Of a DNA stretch of 60,899 bases, positions 52,615-60,899 are shown piece by piece (position 1 is the first letter of the stretch; each line of letters opens with the position of its first letter). The stretch spans positions 1 to 60,899 of the forward strand of contig JAWXCB010000102.1 in the NCBI GenBank assembly GCA_034440455.1, written 5' to 3'. The translations under genes and the position numbers were made by a program. A model generated the notes under the pieces. The model was not told where the DNA came from and searched no databases. It saw nothing but the letters and a program-made list of their open reading frames with translations. This stretch comes from JAWXCB01 sp034440455 (GTDB lineage: Bacteria; Bacteroidota; Bacteroidia; Chitinophagales; CAIOSU01).

Positions 52615-53184
52615 ATGACTAACGAACTGATTGACGAAGGAAATCCCTGGACAAAAAAATCGGAGAAAATCATCTACGATAACCCATGGATAATCGTGCG
52701 TGAGCATCAAGTGATTGACCCGAGCGGGAACGATACCATTTATGGAGTGGTGAGCGCCAAGCATCTTGCTGTCGGCATCATTCCGCTTGATGAAAACTAC
52801 AACACCTGGCTCGTAGGGCAGTTTCGCTATCCGCTAAGGTTATATAGCTGGGAAATCGTGGAAGGCGGTGGCAAATTTCATATTGACCCGGTGGAGACTG
52901 CAAAGCGTGAGCTAAAAGAAGAAACCGGACTGGAAGCGCGCGAATACACCAAGATAATGGAGATGCAAACTTCCAACTGCATCTCCGATGAAATCGCTTA
53001 CATCTATATTGCAAAAGGAATCACCGAGGGCATTGCATCGCCTGATGATAATGAGCAGCTCAAAATTGCCAAGGTTCCTTTTGCAGAAGCCTACCGTTTA
53101 GTAATGGAAGGGCGGATACAAGATGGAATATCCGTGGCTGGAATTTTGAAAACGCACCTGCTGATTCAGCAAGGCAAGATTTAG
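52615..53184 (+). CDS. Nudix hydrolase (ADP-ribose pyrophosphatase-like)
   Basis: 189 residues. The Nudix box lies in EGGGKFHIDPVETAKRELKE and ends ETGLEA: the catalytic RELKEE is intact, but the first Glu of the box (Gx5E) is Ile, a tolerated change. N-terminal YDNPWIIVREHQVIDPSGND and YGVVSAKHLAVGIIPLDENY resemble ADP-ribose and nucleotide-sugar pyrophosphatases. It would hydrolyse an X-linked nucleoside diphosphate to clean up or recycle. It follows the sirtuin by 64 nt; sirtuins release O-acetyl-ADP-ribose, a possible substrate, so the two may work in sequence. Confidence 0.88.
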   Translation: MTNELIDEGNPWTKKSEKIIYDNPWIIVREHQVIDPSGNDTIYGVVSAKHLAVGIIPLDENYNTWLVGQFRYPLRLYSWEIVEGGGKFHIDPVETAKRELKEETGLEAREYTKIMEMQTSNCISDEIAYIYIAKGITEGIASPDDNEQLKIAKVPFAEAYRLVMEGRIQDGISVAGILKTHLLIQQGKI

Positions 53185-53331
53185 AATTAGTTGACTCGTT
53201 GATAGTGGTTTTTAGATAGCAATAGAACTAACAACCAAGGGAAACACGCATTTTAATCATATTAATAATCAAGGACTTACATAGGACACAAGCAGTGTCT
53301 TAATTGAATCAGCCTCATCATGCACACGCTT

Positions 53332-53500
53332 TTAAACCACATACTGGTCGCTGTCGCGCATCCGCTCAAATTCGCTTTTCAGGTAATCAATTGCGCTTTG
53401 AACTTTCGGGCTTCATTACCAGGTAATACGCTGCCGCAGCACTGCCCACCTTGAGCATTTTTGCAAGCCGGTTGGTGTTTCCGGGGTGCGCAATATCCCG
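53332..53500 (-). pseudogene. Remnant of a small protein gene (frameshifted)
   Basis: On the minus strand, RDIAHPGNTNRLAKMLKVGS and AAAAYYLVMKPE read from 53500 in one frame, then after a one-base shift VQSAIDYLKSEFERMRDSDQ and YVV end at a stop at 53332-53334. Codon use and smooth joining suggest a once-intact gene, now truncated at both ends or frameshifted. I do not recognise its family. The rest of the 500-nt gap (53185-53684) holds only a candidate promoter. Confidence 0.35.
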
Positions 53501-53535
53501 CTAACCTGTTGACAATGAAGAATCTTGCCAACTAT

Positions 53536-53566
53536 TTCGTTAAAAACTCACCTTAATTTATTTTTG
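53536..53566 (+). promoter_or_regulatory. Candidate promoter of the SprB-like adhesin gene
   Basis: TTCG (53536-53539) and TATTTTTG (53559-53566), an exact TAnnTTTG, are 19 nt apart. The leader to the start codon would be about 110 nt. Confidence 0.4.
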
Positions 53567-53684
53567 AAGTAAAGTTTGATTTTCAGGTTGATTCTTTTTA
53601 GCTTGCGGGTAGCCCCACCGTTCCACTCGCACCCGGAAAGCCAGAATTCAATCTGTACGGGTTATTTGAGAGTTAAAATTTTTA

Positions 53685-56600
53685 ATGATGAAGCATAAGC
53701 TGGTATTATTTATTGCGGGGATTTTATTCGTGGCGAATGTAGCTTTCGGGCAGTGTCCGCCTGATTCCAGTTTGTCGCTCAGTTCTACAATTACAAACGT
53801 AAGTTGTAATGCTGGCAGCGATGGCGAAATAGAGTTACGTGTTGAGCGGGGAACAGCGCCTTTCACCTATAGCTGGTCAAATGGCGCGACAACTGCTTCG
53901 ATTTTAGAACTTACTGCTGGCTCCTATAGCGTAACCGCTACTGACGCGCTCGGCTGCTCGGCTTCGCTCACAAATCTTCAGGTAACCCAACCCGGTGCTT
54001 TCATTTACAATGTTACAATCCGTAACGAAACCTGCTTTGGCGCATGTGATGGCGCGCTTGACTTTTTTCTTACGGGTGGCACTCCTCCTTATTTCTATTT
54101 GTGGAAAAATGCGGTAACAGGCGACACGCTTGGCACTTCGGAAGATATTAATCGCTTGTGTTCAGGGATTTATGGACTTTCTATAGTGGATGCCAACGGA
54201 TGCACAGGTGGAATTTTCTATTTGATTGCTGCGCCCGCGCAATTCAACATTACTGCAACTATCACAAATGTAACCTGCCCCGAAGGCAGTGATGGACGCA
54301 TCATTTTGACTGCAACGGGCGGCACGGGAACGAAAACCTATATCTGGTCAACGGGTGAAACTTCAAAGAACTTATTAAACAAACCTGCCGGAACATATTC
54401 TGTAACCGTTACCGATGTGAACAGTTGTACAGGTATCAATTCTTTCACCATCACTGAGCCTGATTCAATTGAGGCTACTGCGAATGTGACGGACAATTCC
54501 TGCAACAGTCTTGATAATGCAAGCATTGATATTACCGTTACGGGTGGTACTGCGCCTTACACGTTCAATTGGTCAACCGGAGCTACAACAGAAGATTTAA
54601 ATAACCTCACTCCGGGTCAATATTGCGTTACCATCACGGATTCAAAAGCTTGCGAAAGCGAACAGTTTTGTTTTGATGTAACAGAGCCGGACAGCCTTCA
54701 GCTTTCCGCGAATATTACAAACGTGAATTGCTTTGGAGGGAATGATGGCGCGATAGATATTACCGTTTCTGGCGGCTCTCAGCCTTACACTTTTATATGG
54801 ACAGGCGGCTTCAGCACAGAGGATTTAACAGACTTGGAATCAGGACTTTATACCGTGCTTGTTCAGGATGCAAATGGATGTGAAATAAGCGCAACCTATT
54901 TTGTGCGCACCGAAAATTTCATCATCCTTTCGATCGGAATCACGGAACCTTTGTGTACAGAAACCGATGGTTCAGCAACAGTGAGCATCAGTGGCGGAGA
55001 TGCGCCTTATACGATTAACTGGTCAACCGGAGGCACAGGTGCAACTATTAATGACCTTGCCGCAGGAAGCTATAGGGTAACGGTGACGGACGCCAACGGT
55101 TGCACTGCGTCAAAAACCGCTGATATCAGCAACGTAGGAACACCCGAAGTTTTTGGAGTGGTGAATAATACGATTTGCGGTGGCGCTGACATCGGCTCGA
55201 TTGACATTACGATTGCCGGTGTTTTTCAATTTATCTGGAGTAATGGCAGCACTTCGGAAGACCTCTTCAATCTCGCAGTGGGCGCTTATTCAGTAAGCGC
55301 TACGGATAGCAGCGGCTGCGTTTCTATAGCAACCTTCAGCGTGAATGAAGACAGCGGAATTACATTGACAGAAACAAAAACTGCTCCTGCCTGCGGGCAG
55401 GCAGACGGCTCGATAGCGATTGCAGCTTCAGGCGGTACTCCTCCTTATACCTATTCATGGAGCAATGGACAAACCAGTGCAACAGCAACAGACTTGAGTG
55501 CGGGCGTTTATAGCGTAACAGTTACGGATGCGCTCGGATGCGCGGAAACAAAAATCATGGCGCTGGAAGAAACTGGCGGTCCGCAAATCAACATTAACAA
55601 AACAGATATTTCCTGCAACAACCCAACCGGCACACTGGAAGTAGTGATTACATCAGGCAATGCACCGTTCACCATCACTTGGTCAACCCGTGAAACAACT
55701 TCCATCATCACAGGATTGGATGCAGGAATTTATGCAGTGAGTGTTGAAGATGCATCAGGATGTTCTTCTTTGGCATTTGCAGTCATCACACCCGGGCAAG
55801 GCGTAGTGATTGAAGCTGCGAAGACAGAGCTTTTATGCAACGGATCGAGCGATGGCTCGATTGATGTTATCATCATAGCAGGCACAGCGCCCTTCACATT
55901 CAATTGGTCAAATGGCGCAACTACTGAAGATGTTTCGGGTATTCCCGCAGGCACTTATACGATTGCTGTAACAGATTCAAACGGATGTGTTGCCACGACA
56001 ACCATCGTTGTAAATGAGCCTGAACCCATCATCATCAGCCAGACAAATAGCACGCAACCTACATGCGTGGACGATAGCAGCGGCACGCTCACGGTTGCTA
56101 TTTCAGGCGGAACTCCTCCCTACTCTATTGAATGGTCAACCGGTGATACATCTTTGACGCTTTCAGGATTAGCCGCAGGCGAATATTGCGCGGTGGCAAC
56201 GGATGCGTTGGGTTGCGTAAGCGACACATTCTGCTTTACAATCCAAGACCCACAGCCTATTGTGATTACGCCAACCATCACTCCCGTAACTTGCGATGGC
56301 GGCAGCGATGGCGCGATTGATATTACGGTTTCGGGTGGCACTCCGCCTTATACGTTCAATTGGTCAACAGGCACAAATACGGAAGATATTTCCGGCTTAT
56401 CAGAAGGAATCTACATCGTTATAGTTACCGACTCAAACGGCTGCACGGAAACTGCAACATTCACCATTTCAACTCAAACTGTAATTGTTGTTTCTTCCGG
56501 CATCACGCAGCCTCAATGTGGTGAAAGCAATGGCTCAATCACAGTATCTGCAAGTGGCGGCACTGCGCCTTACATATTCAGTTGGTCAAACGGGCAGACA

Positions 56601-59600
56601 GGCGCAATGATAGACAGCATTCCTGCTGGCGCATACACTGTATCAGTTACCGATGTAAGCGGCTGTTCTTCCACCGAGACAATTGATGTGAGCGATGCTT
56701 CTTCGGAAGTCGTTATTTCAGGAACTATAACAAATGTTGTTTGCGGAACACCAAACAGCGGAAGCATTACCATTACGCTTTCTGGCGGCACAGGTCCTTA
56801 CACCGTGTTGTGGTCAAACGGACAATCTTCGCTGACTATCAGCGGGTTAAGCGCAGGAACCTATTCTGTTACAGTAACTGATTCAGCAGGATGTATAGCG
56901 GTGCAGAGCTTTGATGTAATTGAAGAAAGTGGACTCACCGTTACCATCAATGCAACGAACGCATTTTGCGGTGAAGATAACGGAAGCGCGATTGTAAGCG
57001 TAACGGGTGGCACTGCTCCTTATACCTACATCTGGAGTAATGGCGCAACGACTGATTCGCTTTCGGGTTTAGCTCCGGGAGTTTACATTGTGATTGCCAC
57101 CGATTCAAACGGCTGCACGGAAACCGCCTCCGTAACCATCAGCAATGACAACGGACCACAGTTCACGATTGATGTTACTGACATTACCTGCGTAAATGAA
57201 ACCGGATCGCTTTCGGTAACAAACATCGTTGGCAACGGACCATTTACGATTCAATGGTCAACAGGCGATACAACAGCAACAATCACAGCACTGAATGTCG
57301 GAACATACAGCATAACCGTTACCAGCGCTGACAGTTGCGAAACGGTACAGACAGCAGAAATCAATCCTCCTGTTGCGATTACACTCACTGCATCGCCAAC
57401 CGAACCCACCTGCAATGGCGACAGCGATGGATCAATTGATGTTACTGTGAGCGGTGGACTTCCGCCTTTCACGTTCGCGTGGAGCACAGGCGCAACCGAT
57501 GAAGATTTAACAGGACTCGCAGCAGGCGTTTACAGCGTTACTGCCACCGATGCTAACGGATGCACTGCTACAACTACTATCAACTTAGAGGAGCCGGAAG
57601 AAATCATCGCAGCAGCAGATACGATTATTCAACCGCTGTGCAATGGCGATTCAACAGGCGCAATTAATATTTCGGTAACCGGAGGCATTGCGCCTTACAC
57701 TTACAATTGGTCGAATGGTGATTCAACACAAAATCTTTCCAATGTTCCCGCAGGGCAATATTGCGTTACGGTTACGGATGCTAATGGCTGCACCAGCGAC
57801 CAGACTTGCTTTACAATTGACGAACCGGATTCCTTACAAATTCAACCCAACATCACGCAGCCACGTTGCAATGGCGAAGATGATGGCGCAATCACTGTAA
57901 CGGTTACGGGTGGAATTCCGCCATACAATTTCCTGTGGGAAAATGGCGACACTACCGATTCGCGCACTGATTTAGTTGCAGGCGAATACTCAATTACTGT
58001 GACAGATTCAAACGGTTGCGTAGGAGAAGAAACATTCACAGTTGAAGAACCCGACACGCTTACCGTTACTATTTCTGATACTTCAAACGTAACCTGCAAT
58101 GGCGCGAATGATGGTTCAATTACAGTATCTGTTTCAGGCGGCACTGCGCCTTATGATTACAATTGGTCAACCGGTGATTCAACACAAAATCTCAACGACC
58201 TGCCTCCCGGTGATTATTCCGTAACTGTTACGGATGTGAACGGTTGCATCGATTCATCGGATGTTATCACGATTACAGAACCGGATTCGCTGCTAATCAC
58301 GGAAAACATCATACAGCCAAACTGTACGCTGCCCGGAATTATTGACATCATTATCTCCGGTGGAACATCCCCTTATGATGTACTCTGGTCAAATGGCGAT
58401 ACTTCCACGCATTTTGTATCACAGGATGCAGGCACCTATTCAGTAACTGTTCCTGACGCGAGCGGATGCACTGATTCAGCTTCTTTCACGCTGCAGGAAC
58501 CGCCCATCATGGATGTGGAAATTAACGTGCGTATTCCTTTAGTTTGCGCTGGTGATTCTATTGGAGAGCTTTGCGCAAGCGTAACCGGTGTTCCCGGTCC
58601 GCATTTTTATCAATGGTCAACAGGTGATACAACGGAGTGCATTACCGGACTCTCTACCGGCTTCTACTCTGTAACTGTTTCAGAAGGAAGCGGCTGCTCC
58701 GCTTATGAAAATAATTTCCTGCTCACCGAACCTGATTCCATCACGATTACTTCTCTTGATATTGATCCGGTGTCGTGCTTTGGCGAAGAAGATGGTTCGA
58801 TTTCTATCACTGCAAGCGGTGGCACACCGCCTTATACCTTCCAATGGAGCAATGGCGCTACAGGAAACTTTGCCGACAACCTTCCGGGCGGTCCTGTTAC
58901 GGTAACTGCGACAGATGCAAACGGTTGCAGCAATTCTGCTACATTCAATATTCCAGAACCTGCGCCATTCAGCTTCATTAACTCACAAGTTGTGCAGGTG
59001 ACATGCGATACCACAAGCGATGGTTCTATCTCTGTAATTGTATCGGGCGGAACTCCTCCTTACACTTATTTGTGGGGAGATGGCTTCACGGGTTCGGTGC
59101 GCGATAGTTTGCCCGAAGGCTCTTACTCATTGCTTGTGCTTGATGCAAATGAATGCAGCGACACTACGACCTTTGTGATTGACGGACCGCGTTGCAACAC
59201 TCCTCCCGTTGCCGTAGATGATACTACCAAGTTATTTGTGTGCATCAATGAAAGCACTGATATCAATGTGCTGCTGAATGATTTCGATCCCGATGGTGAT
59301 GACTTGTATGTTTCAGCGATTCTCGGACAGCCGCTGCATGGCACGGCAGCCATCAACACCGACCAAACAATTACTTACACTCCTGCAACCGGATTTATCG
59401 GCTTAGATACCTTCGCGTATGTGGTATGCGAAACAGGCATCGCGCCTGCATTCTGTGATTCAGCGATTGTGATTGTAGCAGTGTTGCCATGCAGACCGAA
59501 TATTCAAATTCCAAACGGCTTCTCGCCAAACGGTGACGGCACAAATGATGAGTTTGAAATTCCGGGCATTGAATTTTTCCCGAATAATGAATTGATGCTG

Positions 59601-59768
59601 TTTAACCGATGGGGAAATAAAGTGCGCGAATACAAAGGCTATAAAAACGAGTGGACAGGCACGAATGCGGATGGCGACCCCTTGCCTGACGGCACTTACT
59701 ATTATGTGTTGAATTTGAATGATGGCGCGAACACAACTTACACGGGCTACGTGATAATTCATCGCTAA
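53685..59768 (+). CDS. SprB-like giant surface adhesin with T9SS type B (CHU_C) sorting domain
   Basis: 2027 residues. Signal peptide (LFVANVAFGQC), then 24 SprB repeats of about 75 residues filling nearly the whole protein. Each has the pattern SGGTxPYTxxWSxGxTT..L..L.AGxYSVTVTDxNGC, with two paired cysteines per repeat in most copies. After them follow a Big_9/cadherin-like domain (VAVDDTTKLF ... LLNDFDPDGDDLYVSAILGQ) and a type B gliding-motility C-terminal domain (PNGFSPNGDGTNDEFEI ... FNRWGNKVREYKGY ... DGTYYYVLNLNDG). In flavobacteria, SprB moves along the cell surface on a helical track and drives gliding. Its PorP/SprF partner follows after 21 nt. Confidence 0.96.
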   Translation: MMKHKLVLFIAGILFVANVAFGQCPPDSSLSLSSTITNVSCNAGSDGEIELRVERGTAPFTYSWSNGATTASILELTAGSYSVTATDALGCSASLTNLQVTQPGAFIYNVTIRNETCFGACDGALDFFLTGGTPPYFYLWKNAVTGDTLGTSEDINRLCSGIYGLSIVDANGCTGGIFYLIAAPAQFNITATITNVTCPEGSDGRIILTATGGTGTKTYIWSTGETSKNLLNKPAGTYSVTVTDVNSCTGINSFTITEPDSIEATANVTDNSCNSLDNASIDITVTGGTAPYTFNWSTGATTEDLNNLTPGQYCVTITDSKACESEQFCFDVTEPDSLQLSANITNVNCFGGNDGAIDITVSGGSQPYTFIWTGGFSTEDLTDLESGLYTVLVQDANGCEISATYFVRTENFIILSIGITEPLCTETDGSATVSISGGDAPYTINWSTGGTGATINDLAAGSYRVTVTDANGCTASKTADISNVGTPEVFGVVNNTICGGADIGSIDITIAGVFQFIWSNGSTSEDLFNLAVGAYSVSATDSSGCVSIATFSVNEDSGITLTETKTAPACGQADGSIAIAASGGTPPYTYSWSNGQTSATATDLSAGVYSVTVTDALGCAETKIMALEETGGPQININKTDISCNNPTGTLEVVITSGNAPFTITWSTRETTSIITGLDAGIYAVSVEDASGCSSLAFAVITPGQGVVIEAAKTELLCNGSSDGSIDVIIIAGTAPFTFNWSNGATTEDVSGIPAGTYTIAVTDSNGCVATTTIVVNEPEPIIISQTNSTQPTCVDDSSGTLTVAISGGTPPYSIEWSTGDTSLTLSGLAAGEYCAVATDALGCVSDTFCFTIQDPQPIVITPTITPVTCDGGSDGAIDITVSGGTPPYTFNWSTGTNTEDISGLSEGIYIVIVTDSNGCTETATFTISTQTVIVVSSGITQPQCGESNGSITVSASGGTAPYIFSWSNGQTGAMIDSIPAGAYTVSVTDVSGCSSTETIDVSDASSEVVISGTITNVVCGTPNSGSITITLSGGTGPYTVLWSNGQSSLTISGLSAGTYSVTVTDSAGCIAVQSFDVIEESGLTVTINATNAFCGEDNGSAIVSVTGGTAPYTYIWSNGATTDSLSGLAPGVYIVIATDSNGCTETASVTISNDNGPQFTIDVTDITCVNETGSLSVTNIVGNGPFTIQWSTGDTTATITALNVGTYSITVTSADSCETVQTAEINPPVAITLTASPTEPTCNGDSDGSIDVTVSGGLPPFTFAWSTGATDEDLTGLAAGVYSVTATDANGCTATTTINLEEPEEIIAAADTIIQPLCNGDSTGAINISVTGGIAPYTYNWSNGDSTQNLSNVPAGQYCVTVTDANGCTSDQTCFTIDEPDSLQIQPNITQPRCNGEDDGAITVTVTGGIPPYNFLWENGDTTDSRTDLVAGEYSITVTDSNGCVGEETFTVEEPDTLTVTISDTSNVTCNGANDGSITVSVSGGTAPYDYNWSTGDSTQNLNDLPPGDYSVTVTDVNGCIDSSDVITITEPDSLLITENIIQPNCTLPGIIDIIISGGTSPYDVLWSNGDTSTHFVSQDAGTYSVTVPDASGCTDSASFTLQEPPIMDVEINVRIPLVCAGDSIGELCASVTGVPGPHFYQWSTGDTTECITGLSTGFYSVTVSEGSGCSAYENNFLLTEPDSITITSLDIDPVSCFGEEDGSISITASGGTPPYTFQWSNGATGNFADNLPGGPVTVTATDANGCSNSATFNIPEPAPFSFINSQVVQVTCDTTSDGSISVIVSGGTPPYTYLWGDGFTGSVRDSLPEGSYSLLVLDANECSDTTTFVIDGPRCNTPPVAVDDTTKLFVCINESTDINVLLNDFDPDGDDLYVSAILGQPLHGTAAINTDQTITYTPATGFIGLDTFAYVVCETGIAPAFCDSAIVIVAVLPCRPNIQIPNGFSPNGDGTNDEFEIPGIEFFPNNELMLFNRWGNKVREYKGYKNEWTGTNADGDPLPDGTYYYVLNLNDGANTTYTGYVIIHR

Positions 59769-59789
59769 TAAAAGATGGAGGACAAGAAC

Positions 59790-60734
59790 ATGAGAACACC
59801 GAAACAAATAGTCTTAGTAGCCGCTTTTTCTTTCATCGTATTTTTTGCGTCCGCGCAGCAAGACCCGATGTACAGCATGTATATGTTCAACGGGCTTGCA
59901 ATTAATCCCGCGTATGCAGGAAGCCGCGAGCGCCCTGCGGTGCTAGCGCTCTACCGGCATCAGTGGACGGGCTTGGAAGGCGCTCCGAAAACAGCAATAT
60001 TGACAGCGCATGCTCCCTTGCTGAATAATAAAATTGCCATAGGCGGCTCGTTGTGCAGCGACAACATCAGCATCTTCAATGTTATCACGCTGAACTTTGA
60101 TTACGCCTACCGCATCCATTTTAAAAAGAACAGAGGTAAACTCTCTTTCGGTATGAATGTAACGGTGAATAATTACCGCGCGCGCTGGAACGAGCTTTCG
60201 CTGAATGATGCTATTGACCCCGCTTTCCTCTCAAGCGATAACAGTGTTATCAGCCCCAACTTCGGAGCAGGGGTTTATTATTACACGGATAGATTTTATG
60301 CTGGCGTTTCTGTTCCTCATTTTTTGAACATGAGCCTCAGCGACAATTTTGAACACGAGGCTACCGATTTAACCGCCCGCCAGTGGAAGCATTATTTCTA
60401 CACGATGGGCGCGGTGTTTAACATCGGCAAGAATGTGAAATTTAAACCTTCCTTCTTATTTAAGCATGTGCAGAATGCACCCTTTGAAGCTGATTTAAAT
60501 GCTGGATTTCTGTTTAAGGAAGCGCTGTGGGTGGGCGCAGGCTATCGCACAGGCGATGCCATGAACTTCATTACGGAATATATCTTTGCCAAAGGAGTCC
60601 GCATCGGCTATGCATACGACTACACGCTCACTGAACTAAATGATTATTCCTCCGGCTCGCATGAAATCATGATTGGCTACGAATTCATCAGGAAAGAAAC
60701 TTACCTCACTCCGAGAAGGATGAGTTACTTCTGA
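59790..60734 (+). CDS. PorP/SprF-family type IX secretion membrane protein
   Basis: 314 residues from ATG 59790; an ATG 15 nt earlier is possible, but GGAGG (59777-59781) is well placed 8 nt before the chosen start. Signal peptide ending FASAQ, then the PorP/SprF pattern: QQDPMYSMYMFNGLAINPAY, AGSRERPAVLALYRHQW, and a predicted 14-stranded barrel ending MIGYEFIR. SprF-type proteins bind type B sorting domains and help bring their cognate adhesins to the surface. It lies 21 nt after the giant adhesin, the classic sprB-sprF arrangement. The last 165 nt of the window hold nothing I can name. Confidence 0.94.
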   Translation: MRTPKQIVLVAAFSFIVFFASAQQDPMYSMYMFNGLAINPAYAGSRERPAVLALYRHQWTGLEGAPKTAILTAHAPLLNNKIAIGGSLCSDNISIFNVITLNFDYAYRIHFKKNRGKLSFGMNVTVNNYRARWNELSLNDAIDPAFLSSDNSVISPNFGAGVYYYTDRFYAGVSVPHFLNMSLSDNFEHEATDLTARQWKHYFYTMGAVFNIGKNVKFKPSFLFKHVQNAPFEADLNAGFLFKEALWVGAGYRTGDAMNFITEYIFAKGVRIGYAYDYTLTELNDYSSGSHEIMIGYEFIRKETYLTPRRMSYF

Positions 60735-60899
60735 TTTTTTTTCTTTTTCAGTCCTTTTGCGAATTACGATGGAGTGAAATAAAATTCTGGCTGTGATTAT
60801 CTAGTCGTCCCTCAAAAAGTCCTTTTATACTTTTATAAAAATGAATTTTGGTTGAAAATCGAAATAGGAAAGCAGGAATTGCATTCTGAAACGCAGCCA

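Noticed and set aside
53750..59150. Regular repeats that could look like a CRISPR array or tandem DNA repeat
   Set aside because: Period is about 225 bp and diverged; they encode SprB protein repeats.

Overview
The window comes from a member of the Bacteroidota, probably a free-living, gliding-type lineage near Cytophagia/Chitinophagia. The evidence is a SprB-like repeat adhesin followed directly by a PorP/SprF protein, type A and type B type IX secretion sorting domains, a primary sigma factor without region 1.1, a SusC-like TonB receptor, bacillithiol synthesis (BshC), a GWxTD protein, and TAnnTTTG-type -7 promoter boxes. No rRNA, tRNA or CRISPR array was seen. The genus cannot be told from this sequence alone.

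Layout. 1-2.5 kb: the 3' end of a group II intron, a methyltransferase, and a repeat-rich non-coding stretch. 2.5-8.5 kb: a marR / adaptor / RND pump operon in which the pump is fused to its own outer-membrane channel, with a clear MarR-type operator. 8.6-11 kb: an isolated AceK and a LytTR regulator whose stop codon lies in a long inverted repeat. 11.1-16.1 kb: an AT-rich surface/secretion island with a tail-fibre/YadA-like surface protein split by a frameshift in an A6 tract, a secreted subtilase, and a small lipoprotein that resembles the subtilase propeptide. 16.3-25 kb: housekeeping and cell-surface genes (small asparaginase, transglutaminase-like, acyltransferase, bshC, haem protein, rpoD, rpe, TonB receptor). 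25-27.3 kb: a eukaryote-like sterol delta-7 reductase homologue and a decayed REP-associated transposase flanked by inverted REP hairpins. 27.3-30.2 kb: four genes joined by overlaps (DinB, NRDE, ATP-grasp, LysE). 30.3-32.7 kb: three paralogous secreted proteins of unknown function. 32.7-36.8 kb: a large M43 metalloprotease with SprB repeats. 37-49.3 kb: sulfotransferase, WbqC, GWxTD, lipid acyltransferase, glycosyltransferases, aroQ, xerD, a deoxyhypusine-synthase-like enzyme, a probable queuosine-tRNA mannosyltransferase, and two periplasmic proteins. 49.4-53.2 kb: a secreted glycoside-hydrolase-like protein, a sirtuin and a Nudix hydrolase. 53.7-60.7 kb: a 2027-residue SprB-like adhesin and its SprF partner.

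Common threads are T9SS-dependent surface proteins, envelope building and efflux, and small mobile or palindromic repeats at gene borders. Several genes are visibly damaged or chimeric: the A6 frameshift, a nonsense codon in a glycosyltransferase, a doubly frameshifted RAYT, and a periplasmic protein gene lacking a normal start codon. Some of these could be assembly errors; raw-read checks are suggested where relevant.

The most promising novelties are the subtilase with its stand-alone propeptide-like lipoprotein, the DinB-NRDE-ATP-grasp-LysE overlap cluster, the RND-channel fusion with a buried signal peptide, and the triplet of paralogous secreted proteins. Function calls rest on motif recognition by eye; no database search was run.
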